Below are positions 6,852-14,882 of a DNA stretch of 64,000 nucleotides, piece by piece. The stretch covers positions 131,893 to 195,892 of the forward strand of contig DEFD01000025.1 in assembly GCA_002350615.1 (NCBI GenBank), in the 5' to 3' direction. This DNA is from Bacteroidales bacterium UBA2861. Lineage in GTDB: Bacteria > Bacteroidota > Bacteroidia > Bacteroidales > UBA932. How positions within the stretch are numbered: position 1 is the first letter of the stretch; every line of letters starts with the position of its first letter. A program made the translations under genes and the position numbers. A model generated the notes under the pieces. The model saw nothing but the letters and a program-made list of their open reading frames with translations. It did no database searches and was not told where the DNA came from.

Positions 6852-9179
6852 TTATTTCCTTGCGGAGCTGCGCCACATCTGAGGGGTGATTCCGAAACGG
6901 GCTTTGAAAGAACGGGTGAAGTACGCCGGGCTGCTGAAGCCGACGGCATATCCCACTTCTTTGACCAGGACATCACTCTCCCGGAGCAGGCTTGCAGCCG
7001 CATCCAGACGTCGGTTCCGGAGATAATCTACAGGAGTCTGGCCTATGACCTTCTTTATCTTGCGGGTGATGGTGCTGCGCGAGCAGTGGAAGTGGTTTTC
7101 CATATCGGAAATGCCGAATTCCGGCTCGGCAAGATGCGCTGAAACGAATTCTTCAAGCTCGGATGCGAACAGGTCGTCGGCAGTTGCCGCGAATTTTTTC
7201 CTGCGGAAAAGAACAAGCCCGACGACGGAAACTGCCAAGCCGAAGAGAATGAGAGCGAACGCCAGAATCATACGCCGGAGGCCTCTTCCGTTTTTCTGCA
7301 TTAAGGGTACGCCTTCGGTATCCAGCAGGACAGGGTTGAAGTAGGTAAAGCCGTCCGCAGTACCGAAGAATATGGTCCCGTCGCACATGACGGCTCCTGC
7401 CTTGCGGAAGCAGGGCCAGGCAAGACCGTCAGGTTCATTGTAAAGCCTTAAGGTGCGGGCAGAAGGGTCCAGGCGGTAGATTCCGGAATCGGAGCCCAGC
7501 CACAGATAGCCCCGGGAATCTTGTACGGCTATATAAAAGACATTCGTCCTGAGCGGACTGTTTTTCACAGATATTCCCTCGAACGAGTCTTCACTGCCGC
7601 TTTTCCTGGCTATTCCCGCGGTAAAGCCTATCGACCACACATCCCCGGCATCGTCGCATAAGACAGATGCCACAAGGCTTGGGATGGGAGTTCCGTTGTA
7701 TGGGTTCCATATCCCTGAAAGGCTGTCCGCATAAGGGTCATAGCGGAGCACGCCCTGGGAATAACTCGCCATCCAGATATTTCCGTTAAGGTCCTCGTCA
7801 ATCCAGCCGATCGAGTTCTTCCATTCCGGCATATTGACCGGCTTGAATCCTTTTTCCGGATGATATCTGTAAAGCCTCGAGCTTCCTGCATAGACAGTTC
7901 CGTCCACGGTCACCGATACCGAATTGAAGACAGTGCCCTTGTTCCATATCCTGCATCGGGCCGATTCGGGATCCAGAAGGATCATACCTGAAGAACTTGC
8001 ACACCAGATTCCGTCATCGGCAACGGCAAGGGAAAGCAGCCTGCGGGAAACGTCCGGAGGCAAGGTCCATTCTTTCAGGAGCCCGCTGCCGCGGTCGAAG
8101 ACGAACAGTCCGTCCCGCTCGGAGGAAATGAAACATCTGCCGTCTTTCCATTCCGCAAAAGAGCTTATGCAAGAGCCCTCGAGGCTTTTGCCGGATGTAG
8201 TCATCCTGATGTTGACAAAAGGTCCGTCACCAGTCCTGCACCACGCGATACCGTCCCTTTCCGTCGCGGCATACAGAATCCCCCGGGAATCGATGACGAC
8301 ATCCTTTATCGCACCTGGAGGGATGGAAAAGCGGTCCAGAGGATTGTTCCTTGAATAAGAGACCGCCCCGTCAGGAGAAGGACTGCCGAAAAGAATCAGT
8401 CCGTCTGAGGCAGCTGCCCAGAGTCCCTTTCCATCGGGTGCAAGGATCACCTTGCTGATATTCCCCTGCTCCAGCGCCACTTCGGTGTTTCCAGTGGAGA
8501 GATCCGCCAAAAGTACCCCCTCGGGCGTTACAAGATACAGTTTCCCATTATCAGCGGGGCAGACGCTGCGCACCGTGATTCCCGGGAACATCTGCGTCCA
8601 TTCGTCTCCGGATTTGCAATATAGTTTTCCGGCGAAGGAAGGCAGGTAAAGCCTGTCCCCGATATTCACGATCTGGTATATATAACGAAGTTCCCTCCAG
8701 TTGCGAAGTGCGTTTCCATCCCAGGAAAACAGGCCTTCGTCACGGGAACTCATCCACATAGTCCCGAGGGAGTCACGGCAAAGGGAGTATATTCGGTTCG
8801 AAGGAAGACCGGAGGATGCCGGTGCCAAAGCCGACAACGGAATGAAACGGTCCTGCGCCCTGTTGTAAATGAACACTCCCGTATTCGTCCCTACCCAGAT
8901 ATTCCCGGAGGCATCTTCCGCTATGGAAGATATATAATCGTTGTCCGTGCCTATCTCATCCTTGGAGAACGCCCGTATCTTCCTGCCGTCCCATAGATTG
9001 AGGCCGTTGCAGGTCCCCATCCATATATTACCTGAAGAGTCGCAGAAGAGCGAGGATGTCCCATCGTAGGAAAGACCGTGGGAAGAGGCGCTTATGCGAT
9101 GGAATTCCAAAGGAATCGAGGCGTGCAATTCCGAAGAGATGCACGCCATCGCGAGGATAAGTGTAATTATGCGCCTCAC
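6852..9179 (-). CDS. Membrane-bound propeller sensor fused to AraC DNA-binding domain
   Basis: The 775-residue protein starts with GTG at 9179 and has a signal peptide ending near ELHAS. Residues of about 25-610 are a run of Reg_prop repeats (LFCDSSGNIWMGT, DSLGTMWMSS, DSRGYLWLGS and others) that form periplasmic beta-propellers as in Bacteroides hybrid two-component sensors. One hydrophobic segment (about 635-655) leads to a C-terminal AraC-type helix-turn-helix (about 670-772, with GYAVGFSSPAYFTRSFKARFG). The Y_Y_Y, histidine kinase and receiver domains of classical HTCS proteins are missing, so signalling cannot go through phosphotransfer within this protein. It follows the fimbrillin-beta-lactamase gene by 13 bases and probably regulates that surface-protein operon. 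Confidence 0.85.
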   Translation of the reverse strand: MRRIITLILAMACISSELHASIPLEFHRISASSHGLSYDGTSSLFCDSSGNIWMGTCNGLNLWDGRKIRAFSKDEIGTDNDYISSIAEDASGNIWVGTNTGVFIYNRAQDRFIPLSALAPASSGLPSNRIYSLCRDSLGTMWMSSRDEGLFSWDGNALRNWRELRYIYQIVNIGDRLYLPSFAGKLYCKSGDEWTQMFPGITVRSVCPADNGKLYLVTPEGVLLADLSTGNTEVALEQGNISKVILAPDGKGLWAAASDGLILFGSPSPDGAVSYSRNNPLDRFSIPPGAIKDVVIDSRGILYAATERDGIAWCRTGDGPFVNIRMTTSGKSLEGSCISSFAEWKDGRCFISSERDGLFVFDRGSGLLKEWTLPPDVSRRLLSLAVADDGIWCASSSGMILLDPESARCRIWNKGTVFNSVSVTVDGTVYAGSSRLYRYHPEKGFKPVNMPEWKNSIGWIDEDLNGNIWMASYSQGVLRYDPYADSLSGIWNPYNGTPIPSLVASVLCDDAGDVWSIGFTAGIARKSGSEDSFEGISVKNSPLRTNVFYIAVQDSRGYLWLGSDSGIYRLDPSARTLRLYNEPDGLAWPCFRKAGAVMCDGTIFFGTADGFTYFNPVLLDTEGVPLMQKNGRGLRRMILAFALILFGLAVSVVGLVLFRRKKFAATADDLFASELEEFVSAHLAEPEFGISDMENHFHCSRSTITRKIKKVIGQTPVDYLRNRRLDAAASLLRESDVLVKEVGYAVGFSSPAYFTRSFKARFGITPQMWRSSARK

Positions 9180-9183
9180 AAGG

Positions 9184-9191
9184 CAAATATA
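9184..9191 (-). promoter_or_regulatory. Candidate -7 box (TATATTTG) for the propeller-AraC gene
   Basis: TATATTTG on the minus strand ends four bases before the GTG start at 9179, inside the 13-base gap to the upstream gene. It could give a separate, nearly leaderless transcript for the regulator. Confidence 0.4.
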
Positions 9192-9192
9192 A

Positions 9193-11049
9193 TTATTTCA
9201 GCAAAGCGGCGGCAACCGCATTCGAGACTTTGGCCCTGTCGGTCTTGAGCGCGGCATAGCCGGTATCCGAAGGGTGGCAGCGGTTCGCGAAAAGGACTAT
9301 GGCGAGGTCGTTGCCGAAATCTACCAGGACGAATGTTCCGCAATATCCGGTGTGGCAGATCAGGTCATCCGAAAGCCTGTTGCCCTTCACTCCGGAAGCC
9401 GTGCTGGAATTGTCCCAGCCGAGGGTTCGCCCGAATGCCACGGGAGTGGACATCAGCCTGACCGTCTCCGGCTCAAGTATCTGCACACCATTCAGCTGTC
9501 CGCCGGCCAGAAGCACCTTTGTAAGAATGGACATATCCGCGGCAGTGGTGAAAAGTCCCGCATTTCCTGCATTGCCCCTGCATACCGTCCAGGCTACATC
9601 GTCGATGCACTTGCCTATGCGGATGGAAGCACCGGAGAGCTGAGGGGCTATCCTCGCCTTATAGGCCTCGGGAATTTCTTCATCGGCAGGAAGATACATC
9701 GTGTCTTCCATCCCGAGCGGCTGGAAGATGTGCTCCTTGGCATAATCGCACAGTCTCTGGCCTGTAATCCTTTCTATAATCTGCTGGCAGAGGAAGAAAT
9801 TAAGGCAGCTGTAACGGTAGGTTTTGCTGAGGCGGGGATGGGAATCGGCGATATAGGCCACCAGGAGGTCCGGCCTGCCCGCATAATCCGCCGCCTTGAT
9901 ATAGCCCTGGTAATTGGGGAATCCGCTGCTGTGGGTAAGGAGATTCTCAACCGTGATGTCCTCGGCAGGATCGAACTCGGTAAGATAGGTCCCGATCGTG
10001 GCCTTGAGGTCCACCAGTCCCTTCTCCACAAGCTGCATCATCGATATCGAGGTGCTCACGGACTTGGTAACCGAAGCCATATCGAAGACCACGTCCTCCG
10101 TCATAGGGACCACGGTCGGGGTGACGGACTTGTTGCCATAGGCTTTCGAATAGACGGTTTCGTTTCCTTTGATCACGCTCAGGACAGCTCCCGGGATTGT
10201 CCCGGCGGCAATGCTGGCATTGAGCACATCGTCGGCCTCCCAGATATAGAGAGGGCTGTCCGCCCAGGAGGCACTGCGGTCCGGGCAGTCCAGCACCTTG
10301 TTCTTGTTGCGTTTGAAATTGTAAGATGAGAGGCTGCAGGTCCCTGTCTTGTCAACGGTCCGGAAACTTATCGTGAAATCGTCGGCAGTCCCGGGGAGGA
10401 CGGCGATATAGTACCACTCGCCGGAGATGAGAGTACCGGACGTCGGCTCGAATTCTATCTTGTCCGAAGCCTCGCTTACCGAAGACACAACAGGCGTCCC
10501 GCCCTGAAGGCCGATGCTGATTTTCCCAGCCAGGGGCGTGCCGGAGGCAGACTGTATGGTAACCTTGCGGATATCACGGCGCTCAACCCTGAATTTGAGA
10601 GCCCCGCAGACATTTTGGAAAAGAAGGTCCGTGGTAGGAGAGCAGGCAATCTTGATATTGTCCGAATAATCCCCGGCTACCGCCTTCTGGAGGGAAGGCA
10701 GAACCGTGGTCACGGTCCCGTCGCCGAAAGAAGCGTCTGCGCGATAAGGATACAGTCCCCAGTAATCCGAGCTGGATCCGCCCTGGTCGAGCACGCCGGT
10801 AAAAGTGGCTGTGCCGCCGTTGTCTTTAGTGGTGAATTCCTTGTTCTGCCCGGCCCAGAATATGTTTATGGCATCGCCCGAATTCCACTGGGACTTGCCT
10901 TCGGAATCGAAGGAGACCTTGCTGCCGGGCAAAGCTGCGGTAAAACTCACCGCAATCTCTTTTCCGCTTTCTTCGATGTTTTCAGGCACTGCCGCCGAAC
11001 ATGCGGCACAAAGTGCGGCAAGCGCTGCCGCAGTTATCATCTTATTCAT
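9193..11049 (-). CDS. Fimbrillin-like lipoprotein fused to beta-lactamase-family serine hydrolase
   Basis: The 618-residue lipoprotein (lipobox CAACS, Cys17) has two parts. Residues of about 25-260 resemble Mfa/fimbrillin-type beta-sandwich domains (KVSFDSEGKSQWNSGDAI, WGLYPY, VLPGTADDFTISF). From about 265 a class C beta-lactamase/D-peptidase fold follows, with the SVTK nucleophile motif (near 325), the LLTHSSGFPNYQGY segment, a Y-S-C-L-N-F motif in place of YxN and the HTGYCGT triad. Such enzymes act as esterases or peptidases on the cell surface; antibiotic hydrolysis is not implied. Its start overlaps the stop of the upstream lipoprotein gene by eight bases. Confidence 0.82.
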   Translation of the reverse strand: MNKMITAAALAALCAACSAAVPENIEESGKEIAVSFTAALPGSKVSFDSEGKSQWNSGDAINIFWAGQNKEFTTKDNGGTATFTGVLDQGGSSSDYWGLYPYRADASFGDGTVTTVLPSLQKAVAGDYSDNIKIACSPTTDLLFQNVCGALKFRVERRDIRKVTIQSASGTPLAGKISIGLQGGTPVVSSVSEASDKIEFEPTSGTLISGEWYYIAVLPGTADDFTISFRTVDKTGTCSLSSYNFKRNKNKVLDCPDRSASWADSPLYIWEADDVLNASIAAGTIPGAVLSVIKGNETVYSKAYGNKSVTPTVVPMTEDVVFDMASVTKSVSTSISMMQLVEKGLVDLKATIGTYLTEFDPAEDITVENLLTHSSGFPNYQGYIKAADYAGRPDLLVAYIADSHPRLSKTYRYSCLNFFLCQQIIERITGQRLCDYAKEHIFQPLGMEDTMYLPADEEIPEAYKARIAPQLSGASIRIGKCIDDVAWTVCRGNAGNAGLFTTAADMSILTKVLLAGGQLNGVQILEPETVRLMSTPVAFGRTLGWDNSSTASGVKGNRLSDDLICHTGYCGTFVLVDFGNDLAIVLFANRCHPSDTGYAALKTDRAKVSNAVAAALLK

Positions 11050-13084
11050 CCTCAGGATCCTCCAAATCAGTTGATGTATCTGTTTTGCTGTCTTCTTTGC
11101 GGCAACGGACAGGACAGGCCGACGCCCGGCCGCGGTTCACGTGCGTCATAGTATAAATACCGCTGCTGAACGCATAGAGGCAAATCGGATAATTGAGATT
11201 GCCCGTTGCCGTCCAGGTGGCCACACGGAATCCTCTGAACCGAAGATTGTCGGAATTGTGCTCCCAAATTCCTCCCGGTGCCCAGTAATTGGTGTTGGTG
11301 CCATCATACTTCACGTTGTAACCGGGAGAGACCAAAAACGCATTCTGGTCTTTTACGAAGTTCATATACTTACCCTCCGTAACCTTGTAGCCGGCAGGAC
11401 AGGGATCGTAAACCGTTTTCACGCCGTTTGGCTCCGAAAGGGCCTGGGATATATTCTCCCATGTCATCTTGACCTTGCAGCCCCAGAAAGCAAGTTCTTC
11501 TCCGGTGTTGGTGCCCTGGGCCCCTTTGTACCAGCGGTAAGGAGTGCCGCTGCCCTTGATACGGACGGTCGGGTTCTTTATGCTCCAGGCAATATTGCCG
11601 TTGGCGTCGCTGACGGTAGTCGAGGTGCAGAAAGTTGAAGTCTGGGCGAAACCGCCGGCATTGAACTCGGCACTCCCGCTTTTCGCTCCGGCAGGGAGCG
11701 CGGCCCTGGATATCGCAAAGGGGTCCTTGCGGCCCCACTGATAATGCAGGCCGATGCAGTCCAGATTCGTGGAGACATCGCATTTGTTTGTATTTGTGGC
11801 GCCCAGGTCACGGTCCTGAAGTATGCCGCCGTTGACTGCCGTATAGGCAAGGTCGGCCGGGGTGTCCGTCACCCAGATATGGAAACTCCAGAGGACAGTG
11901 CCGGAGGCATCTTTGACAGCAACAAGGGCGTTGCCTTCGGAAGATGCCGCCTTCACATTGAGATTCGTGCCTTCGATGCTGCAGGAGGCCAGGACCGAAC
12001 CGGCGACGGATGCATCCGCCTTCTCGGCTAGCTCCCAAAGAACTTCGCAGCTGAACCCTTCAGGGAGCCACAGGCTGCCGTCGCTTGCGACCACCCTCCT
12101 GTTTTCGTAGGTGTAATCAGGGTTGAAAGTATAATATGGTGCTATGTCAAGGCTGCCGGACTGCCGGGGTTCCAGCATCAGGCAGTTTGCCGAACCATAG
12201 TAGGTTGTCAGCTGAAGTACCGGATACCCTTTATTAAGACCGGGTTCTACGGTAACCTGACGCGCGCTCGACATGGAGAACACGCGCCCGTCTTCCATAG
12301 TGAAAGTGAATTCCAGGGTGTTGTAGGTGCCCGCCGGCAGGATGAAGAGGAATGCGGTGGATGCATTCACGGTAGCCGGAGTCTTGGTTATGGACTGGCC
12401 TCCTGCCGTATGGGATACTACAGTGGCGGAATATGATTCCTCGCCGTCGGGGCTGAGGACTATGTTGCCCTCCTCATCGACCAGGCCGGTTCCGCTGACC
12501 GGCTTGTCCGTAACGAGCCGCACCGAATGCACCTTGTCGCCGAATCCCTGATAATCATTCAATTTCACCGATATGCTTCCGCAGAGGTTTGTGAAGACAA
12601 GATTCGTCTCTCCCTCTTCGGCAACTGCATAGAGAGGAGCATTGGCCACGTTTTCGGCGTTGTTTCCCACCGAGGTATGGACGACCTGATCACGCAGGGC
12701 GCTGAAATCCACGCTCAGTTTTCCCTCGGAAAGGGCAAGACCCCTCTGCGCGGGATAAACCGCATATCTTTTTTCCGATAACGGAGTACCCTCGCCGTCC
12801 GGGGTGAATACTGCCACAGCTGAGTTTTCTGACAGGGATGTAGTGTAAGTCTGACCCGTGCTTTCGCTCTCGGAGTACAGTTTAATTGCATCACCGTTTT
12901 TCCAGACCACCGGATACACGCCGTTATCTACAGTTCCCAATGTAGTCTTCGGCCGTGGAGAAATAGTGCAGGTCAGTTCCTGGTCATTTCCGGCAATGAT
13001 ATTGCTGCCGGCATGGTTTGCTTCCTTGGAGCAGGACACGGCGCAACACACTGCAACAAGAAGGAGTAAGATTCTGTTTTTCAT
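11042..13084 (-). CDS. Fimbrillin-like lipoprotein with C-terminal FISUMP-type domain
   Basis: The start at 13084 (MKNRILLLLVAVCCAVSCSKE) gives a clean lipoprotein signal; the open frame continues upstream to 13186 but adds unlike sequence. The 680-residue product has an N-terminal fimbrillin-like region (VVWKNGDAIKLYS, YAVYPAQ, FLFILPAGTYNTLEFTF), a middle beta-sandwich part and a C-terminal module with DRDLGATN, GLHYQWGRKDPF, YDPCPAGYKV and CPVRC, as in FISUMP/DUF1566-like surface domains. It is most likely an outer-surface adhesion or binding protein. The gene follows a 53-codon small ORF by 19 bases and overlaps the beta-lactamase fusion gene. Confidence 0.75.
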   Translation of the reverse strand: MKNRILLLLVAVCCAVSCSKEANHAGSNIIAGNDQELTCTISPRPKTTLGTVDNGVYPVVWKNGDAIKLYSESESTGQTYTTSLSENSAVAVFTPDGEGTPLSEKRYAVYPAQRGLALSEGKLSVDFSALRDQVVHTSVGNNAENVANAPLYAVAEEGETNLVFTNLCGSISVKLNDYQGFGDKVHSVRLVTDKPVSGTGLVDEEGNIVLSPDGEESYSATVVSHTAGGQSITKTPATVNASTAFLFILPAGTYNTLEFTFTMEDGRVFSMSSARQVTVEPGLNKGYPVLQLTTYYGSANCLMLEPRQSGSLDIAPYYTFNPDYTYENRRVVASDGSLWLPEGFSCEVLWELAEKADASVAGSVLASCSIEGTNLNVKAASSEGNALVAVKDASGTVLWSFHIWVTDTPADLAYTAVNGGILQDRDLGATNTNKCDVSTNLDCIGLHYQWGRKDPFAISRAALPAGAKSGSAEFNAGGFAQTSTFCTSTTVSDANGNIAWSIKNPTVRIKGSGTPYRWYKGAQGTNTGEELAFWGCKVKMTWENISQALSEPNGVKTVYDPCPAGYKVTEGKYMNFVKDQNAFLVSPGYNVKYDGTNTNYWAPGGIWEHNSDNLRFRGFRVATWTATGNLNYPICLYAFSSGIYTMTHVNRGRASACPVRCRKEDSKTDTSTDLEDPEDE

Positions 13085-13103
13085 TTCTTTTTGCTTTTTA
13101 GTG

Positions 13104-13265
13104 TTACCATACGAGGGAGTCCGACCCCTCATCCTGCCAACTTGCACCGGTGTTCGAACCGTCACCGGCGGTAGTCCCTTCCACACCGCTTTGACAGAGC
13201 ACGAAGGGCAGCTGGATTGCAGAAACTGTGCAATCCGGCTTCAAGTATTCCTTTACGAGATTCAT
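13104..13265 (-). CDS. Small 53-aa peptide ahead of fimbrillin-like lipoprotein
   Basis: MNLVKEYLKP begins 18 bases downstream of a TATTTTTG -7 box and the ORF ends DSLVW. It has no signal peptide, two Cys residues and a Gly/Ser/Asp-rich, Trp-ending tail. A second peptide at 20789-20947 has the same plan: (K/R)EY(L/I)xP near the start, a short hydrophobic stretch ending in a small residue plus Ser, an acidic tail and a C-terminal Trp. It too sits directly before a fimbrillin-like lipoprotein gene. Function unknown; it could be a chaperone-bound passenger, a leader peptide or a regulatory peptide. The paired context makes it a real gene. Confidence 0.7.
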   Translation of the reverse strand: MNLVKEYLKPDCTVSAIQLPFVLCQSGVEGTTAGDGSNTGASWQDEGSDSLVW

Positions 13266-13283
13266 ATTATTGGTTTTATTCAG

Positions 13284-13291
13284 CAAAAATA
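13284..13291 (-). promoter_or_regulatory. Candidate -7 box (TATTTTTG) for the small-peptide/fimbrillin operon
   Basis: TATTTTTG on the minus strand matches TAnnTTTG and lies 18 bases before the ATG of the 53-aa peptide. A TTG about 22 bases further upstream could serve as -33 element. Confidence 0.5.
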
Positions 13292-13389
13292 GAGAAGCGG
13301 ACGCCAAAGCCGGCAACCGCCCTCGTCATTCTATTGCACAATCTCGTCTTTGATTATTTCATTTGAGAATAAACCCGGAAATGCTTCAC

Positions 13390-14739
13390 CTAAATATCTT
13401 CCAGGGATAATACGCCTGTTACGATTCTACTCCGCTTGAAATGGTTTTCTTTTGTCCTGGCGTAAGCAAGTTTCTCAGCAAAAGCCCCGGAATCAAACTT
13501 TTCGCAGTTTCTCTTAACCTCATAGATTTCCACCACATCCCCATCTAAACGCGGAGCGACTATATCCAACTCGCATTGCTGGTGATTGCCATGTTTGTCA
13601 ATATAACCTTTAGTGTCCCACCATCCTCCGATATCGCGGTATTCCATACTCTCGATAAGTTTTGTCCGGAAATAACGTTCAAGGACCGTACCGGAATAAG
13701 TATGGTAGTCTTGTTCGAGAATTTTTCCGAGAGCCGCATAATTACCGATCTCGACTAGGCGCTGGTTCTTCTCTATATAACGGAACCAGAAACGAAGGAA
13801 AATGTCACTGATTTCGTAGCGGACCGTCTGAGTCTTTGGTTTGGCCCAGATTGGACGGACTTTCCTTATAAGTTCGTAAGTGGACTCCAGTTTCGATAAC
13901 TGCCCTCCGATGCTCTTGCCTCCAAGATAATCTTCTATATCAGCCTGGGTATTGAACCCCAGGGCAATGGCCTGCATTATCGAGAAATATGTACCATACT
14001 TCTTTCCAAATTCCTGTGCAAGCAGTTTGCGACCTTCCTCCAGAAGAGGGGAATCGTCACGGCAAATCCTTCCAATCATTGACTTGGGAGTCGTTGCTTT
14101 CAGGTCTATAAAGTATTCCACATATTTGGGGATACCGCCCGTGTATGTATACAGGGCGAGAATGTCATCTTTCGAATAAGCGGGAGCGTTGTCTTCCATT
14201 ATCTTTTTCAAGACCGCAATCGGGAATGCGTTCAACTTGATCATAGCATCCTGCCTCCCGTAAAGAGGCTCCTTCCTGTTTTTGTAGAGTTTCTCCATCA
14301 GTGAATAGACAGACCCGCTGACAACCATATTCACGTGGCTTTCTTTCTGAAGACGGTCCCACCAATTCTGGATATCACCGTATATGGCGGGATTCACTTC
14401 CAAAAAATTCTGAAACTCATCGAAAAAAACTGTGAATTTCCGCCTCGTCCCTTCCTCCATAAAAAACCGGAAAACATCACGGAACGAATCCATAGGCGGG
14501 ACGTAAGCTCCTGTTTTCTCCTTGAATTCCTGGCAGAATTCTCCACAGAGGACCGATTCACTCTTTTTCCCTACGAAGAGGTAAACATATGGCTCGTCCG
14601 AATATGCAGTCTTGACAAGCGTCGTTTTGCCGATGCGCCGGCGCCCGGTTACCACTGTCATCCGGGAATAATCATTATATGACAGTTCCCGCATTTCCTT
14701 CAATGACCGAAGTTGGTCTTCCCTATCGTAAAATCTCAT
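13390..14739 (-). CDS. AAA+ ATPase with C-terminal DUF234/PD-(D/E)XK-like domain
   Basis: The 449-residue protein belongs to the archaeal-type ATPase family common in Bacteroidota. It shows Walker A GRRRIGKTTL near residue 40, Walker B FTVFFDEFQNF, a sensor-like MVVSGSVYSLM, a winged-helix region (about 240-330) and a C-terminal DUF234 domain with ELDIVAP and EIYEVKRN, which resemble a D..ExK nuclease core. Function is unknown; roles in defence or mobile-DNA biology have been proposed for relatives. I chose the ATG at 14739 over a TTG nine bases upstream. It stands alone, with its own promoter, directly outside the left boundary of the PUL island. Confidence 0.8.
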   Translation of the reverse strand: MRFYDREDQLRSLKEMRELSYNDYSRMTVVTGRRRIGKTTLVKTAYSDEPYVYLFVGKKSESVLCGEFCQEFKEKTGAYVPPMDSFRDVFRFFMEEGTRRKFTVFFDEFQNFLEVNPAIYGDIQNWWDRLQKESHVNMVVSGSVYSLMEKLYKNRKEPLYGRQDAMIKLNAFPIAVLKKIMEDNAPAYSKDDILALYTYTGGIPKYVEYFIDLKATTPKSMIGRICRDDSPLLEEGRKLLAQEFGKKYGTYFSIMQAIALGFNTQADIEDYLGGKSIGGQLSKLESTYELIRKVRPIWAKPKTQTVRYEISDIFLRFWFRYIEKNQRLVEIGNYAALGKILEQDYHTYSGTVLERYFRTKLIESMEYRDIGGWWDTKGYIDKHGNHQQCELDIVAPRLDGDVVEIYEVKRNCEKFDSGAFAEKLAYARTKENHFKRSRIVTGVLSLEDI

Positions 14740-14752
14740 AATACACAACTTT

Positions 14753-14778
14753 TTTACAGCCGTAAAATTTACAGCCGT
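14753..14778 (-). promoter_or_regulatory. Direct repeat in the leader of the ATPase gene (possible operator)
   Basis: On the minus strand the 11-bp motif ACGGCTGTAAA occurs twice (14778-14768 and 14763-14753), separated by TTTT, between the -7 box and the start codon. Spacing of 15 bp and perfect identity suggest a protein- or RNA-binding site that could control the ATPase. Confidence 0.45.
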
Positions 14779-14780
14779 TG

Positions 14781-14788
14781 CAAAGTTA
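14781..14788 (-). promoter_or_regulatory. Candidate -7 box (TAACTTTG) for the ATPase gene
   Basis: TAACTTTG on the minus strand fits TAnnTTTG and lies 41 bases upstream of the ATG at 14739, in the only intergenic space before this gene. Confidence 0.5.
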
Positions 14789-14839
14789 ATAAAAAATTAT
14801 GGATTCAATAAAGTTTCGCTGGCTGGATTGCAGAAACAA

Positions 14840-14878
14840 TCACCAATCCTTGAAAGGATGTCGGGTGAGGCGGGCGTT
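14840..14878. repeat. Left 39-bp direct repeat flanking the PUL (att-like, copy of a CYTH gene end)
   Basis: Identical to 36488-36526 except at 14861. Read on the minus strand it encodes NARLTRHPFKDW plus stop, the last 13 codons of the CYTH gene; the single difference is synonymous (CGA for CGC). It contains the palindrome ATCCTT-GA-AAGGAT at 14846-14859. No CYTH gene precedes it here, so it is an isolated copy five bases from the end of the last PUL gene. Confidence 0.9.
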
Positions 14879-14882
14879 TACA

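Noticed and set aside
11042..13084. Frameshift or split in the fimbrillin/FISUMP lipoprotein
   Set aside because: The frame is continuous and both ends match expected modules; the eight-base overlap with the next gene is ordinary coupling.
13104..13316. Longer 70-codon version of the small peptide
   Set aside because: The extra 17 codons run across the candidate -7 box; the ATG at 13265 matches the layout of the second peptide.
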